From Rosellinia necatrix (lineage: Eukaryota; Ascomycota; Sordariomycetes; Xylariales; Xylariaceae), in NCBI GenBank assembly GCA_021209875.1, contig JAGYVD010000008.1, positions 3,285,501 through 3,349,500 on the forward strand: a DNA stretch of 64,000 bases. The letters are read 5' to 3'. The translations under genes and the position numbers were made by a program. This document shows, in pieces, positions 11,082 through 22,590 of this stretch. How positions within the stretch are numbered: the first letter of the stretch is position 1; every line of letters starts with the position of its first letter. Under the pieces are notes generated by a model. The model saw only the letters and a program-made list of their open reading frames with translations, was not told where the DNA came from and searched no databases.

Positions 11082-11219
11082 CAAACAAAAATAAAACTCT
11101 CTCGAGCGGAGTGCTTGACCGGGTGCGATCACTAGTACAGTGCTACAGTCGGAGCTGGGGCGGTTGTGATAAGGAAGGTCGCATAAGTGCTAGACATACT
11201 CCATCTGGTTAAATATATG

Positions 11220-11336
11220 AGCTAGTCAGGAATAAATATAGCAGGCAATTAATTCCTGACCATTAAAGGGTTTATAAAAGAGTCTGAATGTTTGTGTATA
11301 CACACAATTTTAGCACTATAACCACCCTACAGGAAA
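11220..11336 (-). mobile_element. family A LTR fragment (A5)
   Basis: Only the middle of the LTR is recognisable: ATTAATTCCTGACC, then GTGTATACACAC, then ACTATAACCACCCTA, in the order seen in A1. The ends are not identified. Confidence 0.5.
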
Positions 11337-11688
11337 TACATACCGGCAGCAGGTAGACCGTGACCCACTCGGGCTTTAAGCTGCTAAATGTCAGCAGTGC
11401 TGAAAAAGAACGGTGTTTAATCGAAGACTCACCGGGCCAGGGCCAGCATGATATAAAAGCGGCGCGTAACAGGGAGATGAAAGAAATATTCTCATTGAAC
11501 ACTATAGCCTTATATATATCACATGCTAACCAATATGAACTTGGGTATTATAACACTAAGACCTTCATCATAAATCTAATGTTACCACCCTTCGCTGCCA
11601 ATGATGTCCTATCGCTATGTCTATTGCTATCAACTACTATCGGAATGTGCGTCTATACTCAGGAATTCCGATTGATATCGTCACAGAC

Positions 11689-11760
11689 TATCAGGTCCAA
11701 CTATGACACTGCTAGCTAGAACAAGTCTATCTACTTACTCCGTGATCCCTGCAACCGACG
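11689..11760 (+). mobile_element. internally deleted family A LTR (A6)
   Basis: The two ends of the LTR (CAGGTCCAACTATGACACTG and CTATCTACTTACTCCGTGA) are joined directly at CTAGCTAGAACAAG, so about 150 bp of the interior is missing. The terminal bases are mutated and no duplication is evident. Confidence 0.65.
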
Positions 11761-12001
11761 CAGATCAACCAAATTGACCTTTTTTAAGGCTGAAATACCG
11801 GTCATAGCAAGTAATGATAAGAAGTGTTATTCTATCTAATGTGTCTATGAGAACAGCCGCGGTATTAAGGAGGAATGTAAAAGAGAGTAAAAGCTGAAGT
11901 AATAAGTAAACTAATCCCCCCCTGGCGATGTAAAACCCCCAATTTCCAACCTATTCGTGTTTGCTATTTGTGATTGAGCGAATGGGATAATAGCCTTCCA
12001 T

Positions 12002-12976
12002 TTAAGGAATAGCCTCCTGACCCGGCTGGATCTCGCCGTTGTTGATAGCAGCGAGGTGAGCGCGTGTAACCATTCCGTAGGCGGGGAGATAGCGGTCCAG
12101 GACAGGGAGTAGCTCAGCGGCGCCGGGAGAGCTGCGCCAGTCACGCATCAACTCGCAGACGACGGCAAAGTAGGACACGACATGGACTCCAGCTTCGCGC
12201 ATGCGGTCGTTGGCCTGCTCGCGGATATCTATAGACGTGGTGCCCGAGGCTTCATGGTTCGCCCACACGCTGAATCCAGCCTCGCGAAGGGAGAGGGCAC
12301 AGAAGGTAGTGCCTAGTTCGAAAAAAGATATTTTGTTAGAAAGGGGATTCCGTGAACTCAAAGCAGTAGGCGGGTAAGGTATAATCGTCGGGTAAACTTA
12401 CAGACGTCGGTGACAATACCAGCAAGGATGATCTGAGACTTGTTGGTGGCCTTGACGGCATCCCTGAATTCGGCATTATCCCAGGCATTGACTTCGCCCA
12501 TGCGTTTGACGACAGAGACATCCGGATACATCTCCAAGAACTCATTTGGTAGAGGGCCATTGGGACCTTGAGAACGTTATTAGCTTTTACTCAAAAAAAA
12601 AAAAAAAATGAGACGGTTATATGTTATTCACTAAACTTTAAGGCTTAGTGCAAAAGGGAAGGGGTTTGAAAGCATACCTGTTTCGGCAGACGTAGTCATA
12701 ATAACAGGAATGTTGAAGATCTTGCCAAGCTCGGCATGAGCGTACATGGCATTTCGATATTGAACCGCATCGTAGTCTCGAGACAGACTGAACAGACCTT
12801 CCTGCATGTCAAGAATGACAAGGGCCTACAAAGTTAGGTCAGTGACTGGGAAAGAAGTCATTCAACAGGACACTTACACTGTCATTCTTGTCAAGCCGTT
12901 CGTACGTGAACGGTGTACTAGCAAGAGCATCGACGCAGCTCGCCAGGAGCAGGACACAATTCCAACTGAACTTCAT
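12002..12976 (-). CDS. secreted isochorismatase-family hydrolase
   Basis: Four exons on the minus strand, 12976-12878, 12825-12678, 12566-12402 and 12312-12002, encode 240 residues; the phases close perfectly. Residues 1-18 form a signal peptide (hydrophobic core VLLLASCVDALA). Then comes the isochorismatase/cysteine-hydrolase fold: ALVILDMQEGLF with catalytic Asp39, VSVVKRMG with Lys103, and AGIVTDVCTTFCALSL with nucleophile Cys138. The closest subfamily in wording is the YcaC-like group. The codon for Cys138 is split by intron 3. Isochorismatases cleave isochorismate, while YcaC-like members have other or unknown substrates. Secreted relatives are known as effectors of plant-associated fungi and oomycetes, so a role in host interaction is possible but unproven. 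A TATAAATA motif lies about 140 bp upstream of the ATG. Confidence 0.88.
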
Positions 12977-13114
12977 GGTGATTGTTGAATGGATGAATGT
13001 CTTTGGGTGGGAAGGTCTGCAAATCAGGAGCTCGGATCTAACAACTCTGAGGAGATGATTGAAGTGAGGGATGCAGAACGGAGGATGTTTGAGTTGGAGG
13101 GCGCTTCATTGTCA

Positions 13115-13124
13115 TATTTATATT
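13115..13124 (-). promoter_or_regulatory. TATA-like element of the isochorismatase gene
   Basis: On the minus strand this reads TATAAATATG, about 140 bp upstream of the start codon at 12976. The assignment is positional. Confidence 0.4.
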
Positions 13125-13229
13125 CGTTGTTAGTAGCCTTCGTGCCATTATTCTCTATCTCACCCACCTTGTCGTTTCTTGCTATCACCTCCCATCTCGT
13201 TACATAACTTGCTATCCTTGCTTAGCAAA

Positions 13230-16080
13230 TTCTTTTTTTTTTTTTTCTTGCTGCCTGAAGCACCATCGTGACTATCCCTGCAGTATGGCCCCTCGTGTTA
13301 TCAATTGGGGAGCTTGTGTGGAGTTTTCGCTTGCCGCAAGCGTTCTGTCAGGTCAGTTGAAGAATATGATGAGGGTAGTGCTTGTCTCTTGGCGAAGGCT
13401 GACAGCAATGAGATAGGCGACTAAAAATGTTGGTAATATGCAACGGATGCGGCTAGAGCACGGCGGCCCATACCGTAAAGTTGGTAACTCATTACCAAAG
13501 CTCTAATACTATCCCTAATCAAGCTTAGCGCTAAGCGATCAACCCTATCTTACGAGGTTCAGTACCCGGCGTCAGACGGGGAAATATTGCGGTTTTGGTC
13601 TAGTGCAAAGCCAAGATATCTTGGTAACAACTCATGCACAGTATCTATCTTGGCATCCCACATTGCCGAACATTACATGGAGATCTAAACTAGAAGGCCA
13701 ACGGATTATTGCCTTTACCCCAGGTATCTGCGCCCAATCTATTTACTACTAAAAAATATTATTAACGATCTCTAATGTTTGTTCTGCATTCAATAAGCCA
13801 CGTTGGCTGTCTATTATCCATTATTTGTTAAGGTAGTGGTGGAGCTTCGAGAATCTGCATAATCCGTTACTAACTCTAGAGAAACGCTGTAAAGACATTG
13901 ACAACGATGGAATGGTAGGAGTCATCACAGGCATATTTAAACGACCTCCATCTTCATGCTTAAACATATACATCTTCATCAGCAACACTCACATCCAGGG
14001 GATTCCCATATCCGGGATAGTCCAGAACAACCCTCTGGAGCTGCCGATGGTCTTCCCCAGAACGAGATAGCGGTGTCCAAGGCAGCAGGATATCTCTGTC
14101 TGAGAGAAAAGTTTTTGACCCACAAGAGATTTAGGGTATGTGCTTTGACTTTTGAATCCTCAGCCCGATTTTGCCACTTGGATCTAATCAAATGCTACTA
14201 GATACCCTGCACTGAACTATCCTGTTCAGCCGTACTTGAACGTGTATGGTACACATCTATCTATGCTACGCAATGGCTTTCCGGGGCTAGCAGACCCGCC
14301 CCATACTAGTTGGGGGACACTACACACCTATGTTCACAACGGAAGCGGTTTGTTGAGTCGTATTTTGTCATCGGCATAGCACGTGGTTCCCACGCTCTAA
14401 AATAGGTGGCAGATGGAAAGGATCCTCAATCCCTTTCACCGCATCAATCCTCGTATGGACCGGAGAACTTGACTTGTTAGGCTTGGTTGGGTGAGTTTCA
14501 CATTTGTGGTAGCGGAGTCGCATACCATGCGCTTGCCGATCAGACTGGAAGGACATGAAGCTAACGCTTGAAGTATCGTTGATAACGTCGTCGGGGACAA
14601 GAGTCGGTAAGAGGCAAGACGCTAGAAAATATTTTCAGCTCAGGAGGACATGAGTTGTGGCGCCCTTGCGCGCCCATCCTCTTTATCGACATCCTTGAAC
14701 GTTTCTAAAAGCTCGTTGTCAAGGGTGCGATTGTGTCAAGGTATTGGGTGCCGTCGCTCCAAGGCGGCTTCGAGGCGCGGAAGGTCGGGGATAAGGCCGC
14801 CAACTAGTGCCCCCCTTGACGCTATAATCTTCAAGGGCCAAGGAAGGATATCGCCCTACTAACGGACCGGATAAATCCTTTGCTAGCCTCATCATGGCTC
14901 GGGTAAGATTTTGGTATGCATTAACAAGCCGCTGGGGCAAATAAACTCCTCGAATCAAGATAGAAGCGTTTTTCGACGGCTTACTGAAAGTCAGAACAAG
15001 GTTTTTCCGGCGTCGTACACATCTCTACTGGTAAGTAGAGCCGACAACCATGCTTCAGCCCCTTTCCATTTTTGTTAGGCTATACTGGCCCCTTAACCTA
15101 GATGGTGCCCCAATAATTCATCAATAAGGTGCATTATTCTATCTTAATTTCCTCTACTTCTTTAGGTCCTCTTCAGCGCCCAACTGATCCATACTTAGTT
15201 CGGCTGCCTAGCTCATTTCCCTCTCCGAGAGATTTCTTTCCCGTACCAACCTATGCTTAGCTCGAGGCGATTTAGAGAGACGCTGAACACCACTCGGCGG
15301 GATTCTTTCCCAATGCTTAAAATGATTTACTTGGTTCCAGGTGTGACTGACTCGCTTCCATCATGTCGCTTCAGTTTTAGTCTGGGACACGAACGTGGAA
15401 TAGGACTGTAGAACCGTACTGTCTCACTATTACCGAAAACAGAACACTATCAAGGAAGTTGGCGCACACTTCACCGCCTGTGGCCCTTCTACGTGGCCAT
15501 ACTTAGAACCATAGCAATGATCCTATACCTCAATTTAGCATATGGATACAGGGTCCTTGTGCTATAGTAAGTGTACTAGACGTAGATAAGTTTTTCTGTC
15601 GGCTGGCACTGTTTTCTCGCGGTGGGGCGGCAGACTTTATACATTTTGCTAATATCTCCCAAGTGAATGTATGACGTGTATTCACTTATGTATATAAGAA
15701 GTATAATGGTTTGTTCTAAGTATTTATTTTAATGTCTTAACTATAAGTACTACCATCTGAAATAAGGGTTTGATGGCTTATCGAAAAACCTTCATCATGG
15801 TGTAGTCGCTCTCACGGGTGTGTTATCAATCAATCGGGTCCAATCTCGGAAGCCAAAGAAGCATGGGAGTATCACTCCTTAATATTTAAAAATAAATATT
15901 GACTTTAATCACATGATACCTACTCTCGCCTCACCTGAAGCTTGAGTGGCTGTTCTGGGGTGCAGGAAGCCTATGTCACCTGCCGACCACCATCTGCTAT
16001 ATTCCTGCAAGTCTCTGCACAAGCAGCCCCCAGTACACGGCTTGTTGCTTCTATCCCTGGGTATCCACACTGGGCAGAAC
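13230..16080. other. no gene recognised
   Basis: A T-run (around 13232-13246) is followed by nearly 3 kb without a recognisable gene. Paired frames at 13956-14201 on both strands and 14719-14958 on the minus strand lack motifs. It is probably decayed intergenic or transposon-derived DNA. Confidence 0.5.
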
Positions 16081-16102
16081 TGCCAAACTTGGAATAAACA
16101 CT

Positions 16103-16243
16103 CGACACCTAGAGTGACTGTAGTAACGCGATTAGCTGTATATATAAGCACTCAAGACTCCTTCGGTCTTGATGGGTTCAGGAATCAATTGTACAGCCTA
16201 TTGAGCCCGGACATACTACTTAGAGCTAGTCTATTGTCTGCTG
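16103..16243 (+). mobile_element. family A LTR fragment (A7)
   Basis: It contains CGACACCTAGAGTG, GTATATATAAGCACTC, TTGATGGGTTCAGGAATCAA and AGCCTATTGAGCCCGGA in the order of copy A3. The 5' end and the duplication are not identified. Confidence 0.6.
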
Positions 16244-16729
16244 CGAGCATATATATGATCTCATTCTCAAAAGAACTACGTGAGTCCGGGACAGTCCGCC
16301 TACATGAGGATAGATCGCCCACGGCGCGTCTCAATACGATAGGAAAGGGGCAACCCCTCGGCCCGTGTATGAGACAGTGTTTAATGGTTCTACGCCTCGC
16401 GCCGTACTTCAAGCACGAGGAAGGCGTCATGGAACTACTGCCGGGCTGAGACATGTTTGTCAAATTCTCGGTTCTCGAGAATGCTTGGCAGCTATCTTCG
16501 CCAAGAGAGAAGTATTGCTGTCTCAAGCTCTCCCTTGACAGACATGACGATCTACATCGGGATTGGCGTCACCCTTTCTACCTTCCGACGCGCTGCTGTC
16601 GCTTATAACTGTCTTGGCATGCCGCGTCTTTCGTGGTGAGCGTTAAGCCCGGCGTCTTGGACGCGAAGACAAAACCCAAAGGTCTACAATCTTCTATTCA
16701 GAGCTCCTTCGGCCATACTATCGCCCAGG
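16244..16729. other. upstream region of the antiporter gene
   Basis: No gene recognised; opposed open frames here have no motif. This is probably the promoter and leader of the gene starting at 16730. Confidence 0.5.
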
Positions 16730-18710
16730 ATGCCTTCCCTCGACGTCAGTGAGCTCAATATTGTAGTAGCGGTTTTTGGTAAGTGGAAACTTTAGATGGA
16801 CTACCTTGGTCAGTGTTTACTAACAACGGATTGAGGATCTTTTGCCGTGGTATACGGGCTGTTCGCTGTCCGAATCAAGAGCGTCTGGTATCTTGGCGAG
16901 GCCCGTTCGTCGTTCGCGTTTCCCCCATACTATAGTTAAAATTGACCAACAGCTCCCATAGTACCGGCATTTCTGCTTGGCGTGCTACTGGGTCCGGTGG
17001 CCGCGAAGTTCCTCGACCCTGCAAGATGGGGCTCGGCGATGCCGGGTCAAGAGGCACCTATCACACTCGGTGTGATGAGAGTGATAATCGGGATTCAGTT
17101 GTGGGCTCAACCCCCCCTCCCCCTTTTCTCTCACCGATTGCCCACGATGACTTCTCCTGCCTCGGCTATCTAGAATTCTCTTCGCCCCATAGCACAGTTG
17201 GAGCTAATGAGTATCTAATAGGGTGATAGCGGGATACCAACTACCCGCCAAGTATCTGCGGCGGCATTGCAGGGAGATAGCGGTCTGCCTTTTACCGATC
17301 ATGACTCTCATGTGGCTGTTCACTTCGATGTGTATTTTCGTCACGATGCCCAACCTCTCGTTTCTGGCGGCCCTTGTCATCGGCGCGTGCGTCACATCCA
17401 CGGATCCGGTCCTGTCGCAGGCCGTCGCCAAGGGCCCGTTTGCCGACAAGTATGTGGCCCGGCCGCTGCGGGAGATCATGTCCGCGGAAGCGGGGGCGAA
17501 TGACGGCTTCGCGTCCCCGTTCCTCATGCTCTCGGTCAATCTCATGCGGTACTCCATCGGCCGTCCGGAGACCATAGTGGACCGCGACCGAGGGGTTGGC
17601 CCGCATCCGAGCGACCTTGGCATTGCGATAGGAAACTGGGTGATCGAGACTCTGGTTTACATCGTCTTGTTAGGTAGCCTATATGGTGCGGTGACGGGAT
17701 TCTGTGCTAGAATGGCGGTTCGGTTTTCGTTGTCCCGTAAATGGATCGACACGGAAAGCTATCTCCTCTTTCCTACAGCATTAGCTGTGAGTAATATCAC
17801 TCCCATACGAGCGCCACTCCCCCAACCCCTCATCCCATTCATCTGATCAATTTTCTCTAGTTATTTATCGTCGGGACCTGTGGCGCCATCGGAACAGGTG
17901 ATATGCTTGCCTGTTTTGTTTCCGGGTGTGCCTTGAACTGGGACGGGCAGTTTCTAGCCGAGACAGAACGGCGACATGATGAGGTTAACTCCTGTATTGA
18001 CGTACTATTAAACTTCGGAGGCTTCATGTACCTCGGTACTGCTTTGCCGTGGGGAAAGTTTCATCAGCCCGACACCACCGGGATTACACTACCACGCTTG
18101 CTCGGGCTTGGAGTCCTCGTGCTACTGTTTCGACGGATTCCTGCCCTGCTCGTTACCTACAAGGCCATGCCGTCGGCGGTGAAGAACTGGAAAGAGGCCG
18201 TGTTCATGGGATATTTTGGCCCCATTGGCGTCGGGGCTGTGTGTTATCTTGAGCATACCCGCTTGCTGTTTAACCAGGATAACCCGCAGGAAAAGGCATT
18301 AGTAGAGGCTCTTTGTCCGGGTATGTGGAACAGTGGAGAGTACTCCCGCCGTACGCATTGACTAATTCATGACAGTCGTCTATTTCCTCGTACTTGTCTC
18401 GGTCATCATCCATGGCCTCTCTATTCCAGTGTTGAGCTTTGTCTATCGACATTATGAGGTGAACACTATTACGGTCGACGCGGTCGCGCTCCAGAGGAGG
18501 AGTATCTATGTCCCGACACCCCCGAACGCGTTCAAGGGAGACCGAAACACTTTCGTTGCGTATAACCGCTTCTTCCGCCCTTTCGCGGACCTCGAGATGC
18601 TCCCATTAGCTCATACACCTAGCAGCGGAGACCAAAGCAGTTCAACTACAGATTTTGAGGATGATTCCAAGCGAAGAGAGATAGAGGACATCCAACTGGC
18701 TACTTGGTGA
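16730..18710 (+). CDS. Na+(K+)/H+ antiporter, Nha1/Sod2 type
   Basis: Six exons, 16730-16778, 16836-16904, 16962-17100, 17222-17786, 17861-18320 and 18376-18710, give 538 residues in a continuous frame. The protein opens MPSLDVSELNIVVAVFGSFA and continues with membrane segments typical of fungal Nha1 (CPA1 superfamily), which exports Na+/Li+/K+ in exchange for protons at the plasma membrane. Diagnostic motifs are TSTDPVLSQ around Asp147, AEAGANDG with Asn179-Asp180 (ion-binding pair), SYLLFPTALALFIVGTCG, and CALNWDG followed by ETERRHDEVNS. Intron 1 has a perfect TACTAAC branch site. Intron 2 uses the unusual donor GTTCGT, required by the GEA-L-PAFLLG junction. The cytosolic tail is short (about 90 residues), like the short ascomycete forms rather than the ~985-residue yeast Nha1. 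The gene is intact despite its decayed surroundings. Confidence 0.9.
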
Positions 18711-20525
18711 TACTCGAAAGGTGCTTGGCACATCGTCTGAAGCGCATGGTGTGATATGGGATTTTAACAACTGTACACTAACTTATACGAAGAAAGCCAT
18801 GAGAGTTCGAAGTGCGCAGGCTTTAGTTATCGCGTTATCAATGTGACATCGGAGCTGAAGAACGATGGTGGATTAGTGTCTCATTCGGACCATAGAATTG
18901 CGTAGCTGGAAGTGGTTAATGACCGAATTCCCTACAGCAATTGATGATAGAATAATCTCGCACCAATTATGAAGTGAGCCTCTGACTACTCGTATATGTC
19001 ATTTGCAGCGCTTCGGCAGTTCGTGGCGATGATGCACTTAGCGATTTTAGATTTAAATACCTAGTGAGTATCAAGAGAAGAAGAAGCTGGTTGATTCGAT
19101 ATCGTTAGGGCATACCTTACTTTTTTGATTTCGATTTGCTGATGAACCCTTCGACTCTGTAAGTCATCTACTGAGCTACAAGTAACTAGTTATAAGATTT
19201 GCAAGAAAGGTTTCATTATATGAAGTGCCATGGTACAATTGAACGTTACCTAAATGCCCCAGTTCACACCCTTACCTATCTTATGGGTCCTTAGAGCAGG
19301 GATATGGGTCATTGGGGCATGTCTACTGGACCATAGAACAGCGCTAATGCACGTGCAGTTAGACTAGACTCATATGTGTAATGGGGCGGTCCGTGGGCAA
19401 ACACTCCACATACAGCATGTATTAATGTGGTACCTAGTTACCATTCTCTACTTTTTCTCGAACCACGAGCTTTGGCTTGTTTACTCCTTCGAAAAATGGT
19501 ATCGTGTTGCACAGCTGGAGTTAGGAGGAATACTATGGTATATCTAGCGTGATTTTCACTCGGATGCATATCTTTGAGTGTCATCCTAGGGGTTGGGTAC
19601 CGGCATATCACCGAGACTGGGGATTAAATTGCAGAGCTGGGTTAGGGATGGATTTAGTGTATAATAATAATAGTGTATATAGCCTGACTGGCCGGTCCTC
19701 TTGCTGTTGCGTTAACGTATCACACTGCGTATACTAATGCATGCTACCTAGTCTCAAAAGGTCAACCTTCGATTGGTAACCCTCCTGTATATGAACTAAA
19801 TCATAGTGCTACGCGAAATATGCCATGAGAAATATGCGTTCATACTACGGGAAAAATAGTCGTACACTAGGACGGTTTCTTGGCGATGTCGTTGAGAGTG
19901 GCTTGACATGGCCCTTCCTTGTCCTTCTTTATAGCCTAACCCTTTTTAACGTTTTTTTCGTCAAGCTAGAGATCATGCTGGGCAGGTACCGTGCCCCAAA
20001 TCCAACAAAGCCCATTAGCCAGAAGCAAGTACACGCCCATAATAATTAGGCGTAGAAATACGAAATTCGATTGTTTGCATGGAGGCGCCGTTAGGCAGCT
20101 ATTAAAGATGTACATACCCAGCTGGGGGGTTCGGTTGGCAGTTGCGTTCAAACTTGGGTAACCACCTCTTACAAGTATTATTCACGTAGCATTAGACGCG
20201 CCGACTACCTTAGAGCTACGTTTACTAGTAGCCCGTATCGTGATTTCCCCCACTGCGGCAAGGTAGGCGACTTGAGGTGGTACAGCAGACACGCGCTTGC
20301 AAAGGTTGTCAGCAGCACCCGCCAGCTGCTTACAGAGGATGGAGGGCACAATCTGGGCACAATCTAGGGCACAAGCACCGTATCTAGGAGCCTACTAAAC
20401 CTGCTGAGCCGCCCCCTGAAGCTGATCGCCATCGCATCCTCCACCTCACTCCCCGTCTGCCCATTTTCATTTTATTTTACACAGGTACAACACAACACTA
20501 CAACACAACACTATCCCTTCTTCTT
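18711..20525. other. no gene recognised
   Basis: About 1.8 kb without a recognisable gene. A 74-codon hydrophobic frame at 19825-20049 has no homologue I know and no supporting context. The right end is the pyrimidine-rich leader of the GT90 gene. Confidence 0.5.
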
Positions 20526-20549
20526 CTACTACTACTACTACTACTACTA
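20526..20549. repeat. (TAC)n microsatellite
   Basis: Eight uninterrupted TAC/ACT triplets in the 5' region of the GT90 gene, followed by CTTACCTACTTA-type repeats. Confidence 0.85.
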
Positions 20550-20673
20550 GGTACTTACTTCACTCACTTACCTACTTACTTACCTACTTACGCGTATCAA
20601 ATCTGTGTGTGTCATGAACAAACCCATCTCGACCCGCGCCCTCTAAGGACTCACGACGCCAGCCAGCCGCATC

Positions 20674-22590
20674 ATGTCGGTCAAGCGGCTCGTCGCGCTC
20701 AGCGGCAACTTCTCCAACGCCTCGATCCAACACAGACTCAAATGCCTCGTCTCTGCCGCCCTCATAGCCCTGGTGCTCTATCTATCCGTGCTGAACCGGC
20801 AATGGGCGCATCCCGAACACGCCTTCCCCGTCGATAGACCCTACGATGCCTCCCCTGGCACGCCCCACGATGCTGCTCACGATACTGCTCACGATGCCGC
20901 CCCCCATGACCAGCCGCCGTTAGCGTCGAGGCACGCCATATTCAAACTGGCCCAAGAGGCCCAGGTCAATTTCAAGCAGCTGCTCGGAAAGCGCTCCGTC
21001 TCCCTGGACCAGGCGGCGAGCCGGTATCGCGAACGTCGAGGACGGCACCCGCCGCCCGGGTTCGATGCTTGGTATGCCGCCGCAAAGGACAGCAACGCAG
21101 TCGTGGTTGAAGATTTCTTCGATCGCATCTACAAGGACATCGGTCCATTCTGGGCTCTCGACCCCACGCGTCTGCGACGGATGATCAAAGACGAGAAGCA
21201 TTACATCCGCGTTCGAAACGGCAAGGCATGGTTTATATCCGAACACCTCGAACTTCGTCAGCCCTGGGTGCAGAGATGGACCGAATTGGTGGAGGAGATG
21301 ATGCCACACCTGCCGGACCTCGACATGGTCCTCAACGTCATGGACGAGACGAGGGTCTTGGTGCCGTGGGAAACGATTTCCGAATATGTCACTGAGGAAC
21401 AGCGCAACCGCCAAGTTTTCAATCCGGCCGAAGCCCAAGCCCAATATACCAAGTACCAGGATGAACCAAGTGAAAAGGACGAGCCCGCCATCAAGGTTGA
21501 TTGGGTTATTGACGAGCAACACAAGTACTGGGACCATTACCGCGTAACGTGCCCGCCGGATACCCCGGGTCGCAATGTCTCTAGTCTAGAGACGCTGCCT
21601 CGCCCACCGATTTACCCGACGGAGCCCATGCCATTTGCTGTGGATGGTTTTATCAAGAACTTCACCGCATCATCAGATCCCTGTCTACAGCCGCATATTC
21701 GCGGTATGCACGGAACCTTTATCGAGAGCGTTAGCATGGCAACAACACATGCGCTCTTCCCTATCTTTGGCGGGTGCAAGCTGCCCGGCAATAACGAGAT
21801 TCTTATACCTGCAGGTATGATCCTCGATAGCTATGATCTTTTCAGTGGCGGGGAAACCCACGGTGGACCGTGGGCGAAGAAAAAGAATGAGCTTGTCTGG
21901 CGCGGTGTCGCGAGCGGAGGGCGTAATAAGGAAGAGAATTGGTGGGCGTTTCAGCGCCATAGATTCGTCCAGATGATGAATGGCACTGCCGTCTCGCTCT
22001 CTGAGACCGAACCAGATGCCACCCCTAGCTTCAACTTGTCGGGACTGAGCCAATACGAGATCCGGGCACAGAAAACGGGCGAATTGGGGAAATGGCTCTC
22101 TTCATTTAGCGATGTCGCCTTTATGGGTTATGAATGCTTCCCTCGGCAGGAAGATGAGAGTTGCCCCTATATAGAGCCCTATATGGCGTTACGAAAACCG
22201 ATCCACATGAAGGAACAGTACGACTTTAAATTCCTACCGGACATCGACGGAAACTCCTATAGCGGGAGATTTCGGGCATTCATGCGGAGCACCAGCCTCG
22301 TCCTCAAATCGACCATCTATGCAGAGTGGCATGACGACCGGTTGGTCCCCTGGGTCCACTTCGTTCCTTTCGACAATACCTACATCGACATATATGCTAT
22401 CCTCGATTATTACCTCAATGAACACGATGATGAAGCATACAAGATTGCCGAAGAGGGGCGTGACTGGTCCGAGAAGGTCATGCGGAGGGAAGATATGAAA
22501 CTGTACGTTTGGAGGTTATTATTAGAGTACGCCAGGGTTATGGATCCAGCTCGAGATAGGTTAGGGTTTGTGGCGGACTTGAAGGGCTGA
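20674..22590 (+). CDS. GT90 / CAP10-like glycosyltransferase, type II membrane protein
   Basis: A single uninterrupted frame of 638 residues starting at the ATG at 20674. A short cytosolic N-terminus is followed by a signal anchor at about residues 24-40 (CLVSAALIALVLYLSVL), then a low-complexity Asp/Ala/His stretch (HDAAHDTAHDAA) as lumenal stem. The catalytic half carries the CAP10/GT90 pattern: KKNELVWRGVASGGRNKE, then FMGYECFPRQ, then YDFKFLPDIDGNSYSGRFRA, then LVLKSTIYAEWHDDRLVPW with HFVPFDNTYIDIYAIL. The family includes Cryptococcus CAP10 and KTEL/POGLUT-like Golgi or ER transferases acting on xylose or glucose donors. The acceptor here is unknown. The gene is intact. An (ACT)n tract and CT-rich leader lie upstream. 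Confidence 0.92.
   Translation: MSVKRLVALSGNFSNASIQHRLKCLVSAALIALVLYLSVLNRQWAHPEHAFPVDRPYDASPGTPHDAAHDTAHDAAPHDQPPLASRHAIFKLAQEAQVNFKQLLGKRSVSLDQAASRYRERRGRHPPPGFDAWYAAAKDSNAVVVEDFFDRIYKDIGPFWALDPTRLRRMIKDEKHYIRVRNGKAWFISEHLELRQPWVQRWTELVEEMMPHLPDLDMVLNVMDETRVLVPWETISEYVTEEQRNRQVFNPAEAQAQYTKYQDEPSEKDEPAIKVDWVIDEQHKYWDHYRVTCPPDTPGRNVSSLETLPRPPIYPTEPMPFAVDGFIKNFTASSDPCLQPHIRGMHGTFIESVSMATTHALFPIFGGCKLPGNNEILIPAGMILDSYDLFSGGETHGGPWAKKKNELVWRGVASGGRNKEENWWAFQRHRFVQMMNGTAVSLSETEPDATPSFNLSGLSQYEIRAQKTGELGKWLSSFSDVAFMGYECFPRQEDESCPYIEPYMALRKPIHMKEQYDFKFLPDIDGNSYSGRFRAFMRSTSLVLKSTIYAEWHDDRLVPWVHFVPFDNTYIDIYAILDYYLNEHDDEAYKIAEEGRDWSEKVMRREDMKLYVWRLLLEYARVMDPARDRLGFVADLKG

Larger units (their letters stand above)
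11082..12001. other. LTR-fragment-rich intergenic DNA
   Basis: Apart from fragments A5 and A6 I see no gene. The overlapping open frames at 11272-11502 (minus) and 11360-11719 (plus) run through these LTR remnants and are not credible coding sequence. Confidence 0.55.

Noticed and set aside
13956..14201. Mirror frames of 70-81 codons
   Set aside because: No motif, no splice support and open on both strands equally, so most likely chance.
19825..20049. 74-codon frame with a hydrophobic segment
   Set aside because: It starts with ATG but has no recognisable family, no promoter or splice context, and lies in decayed DNA.
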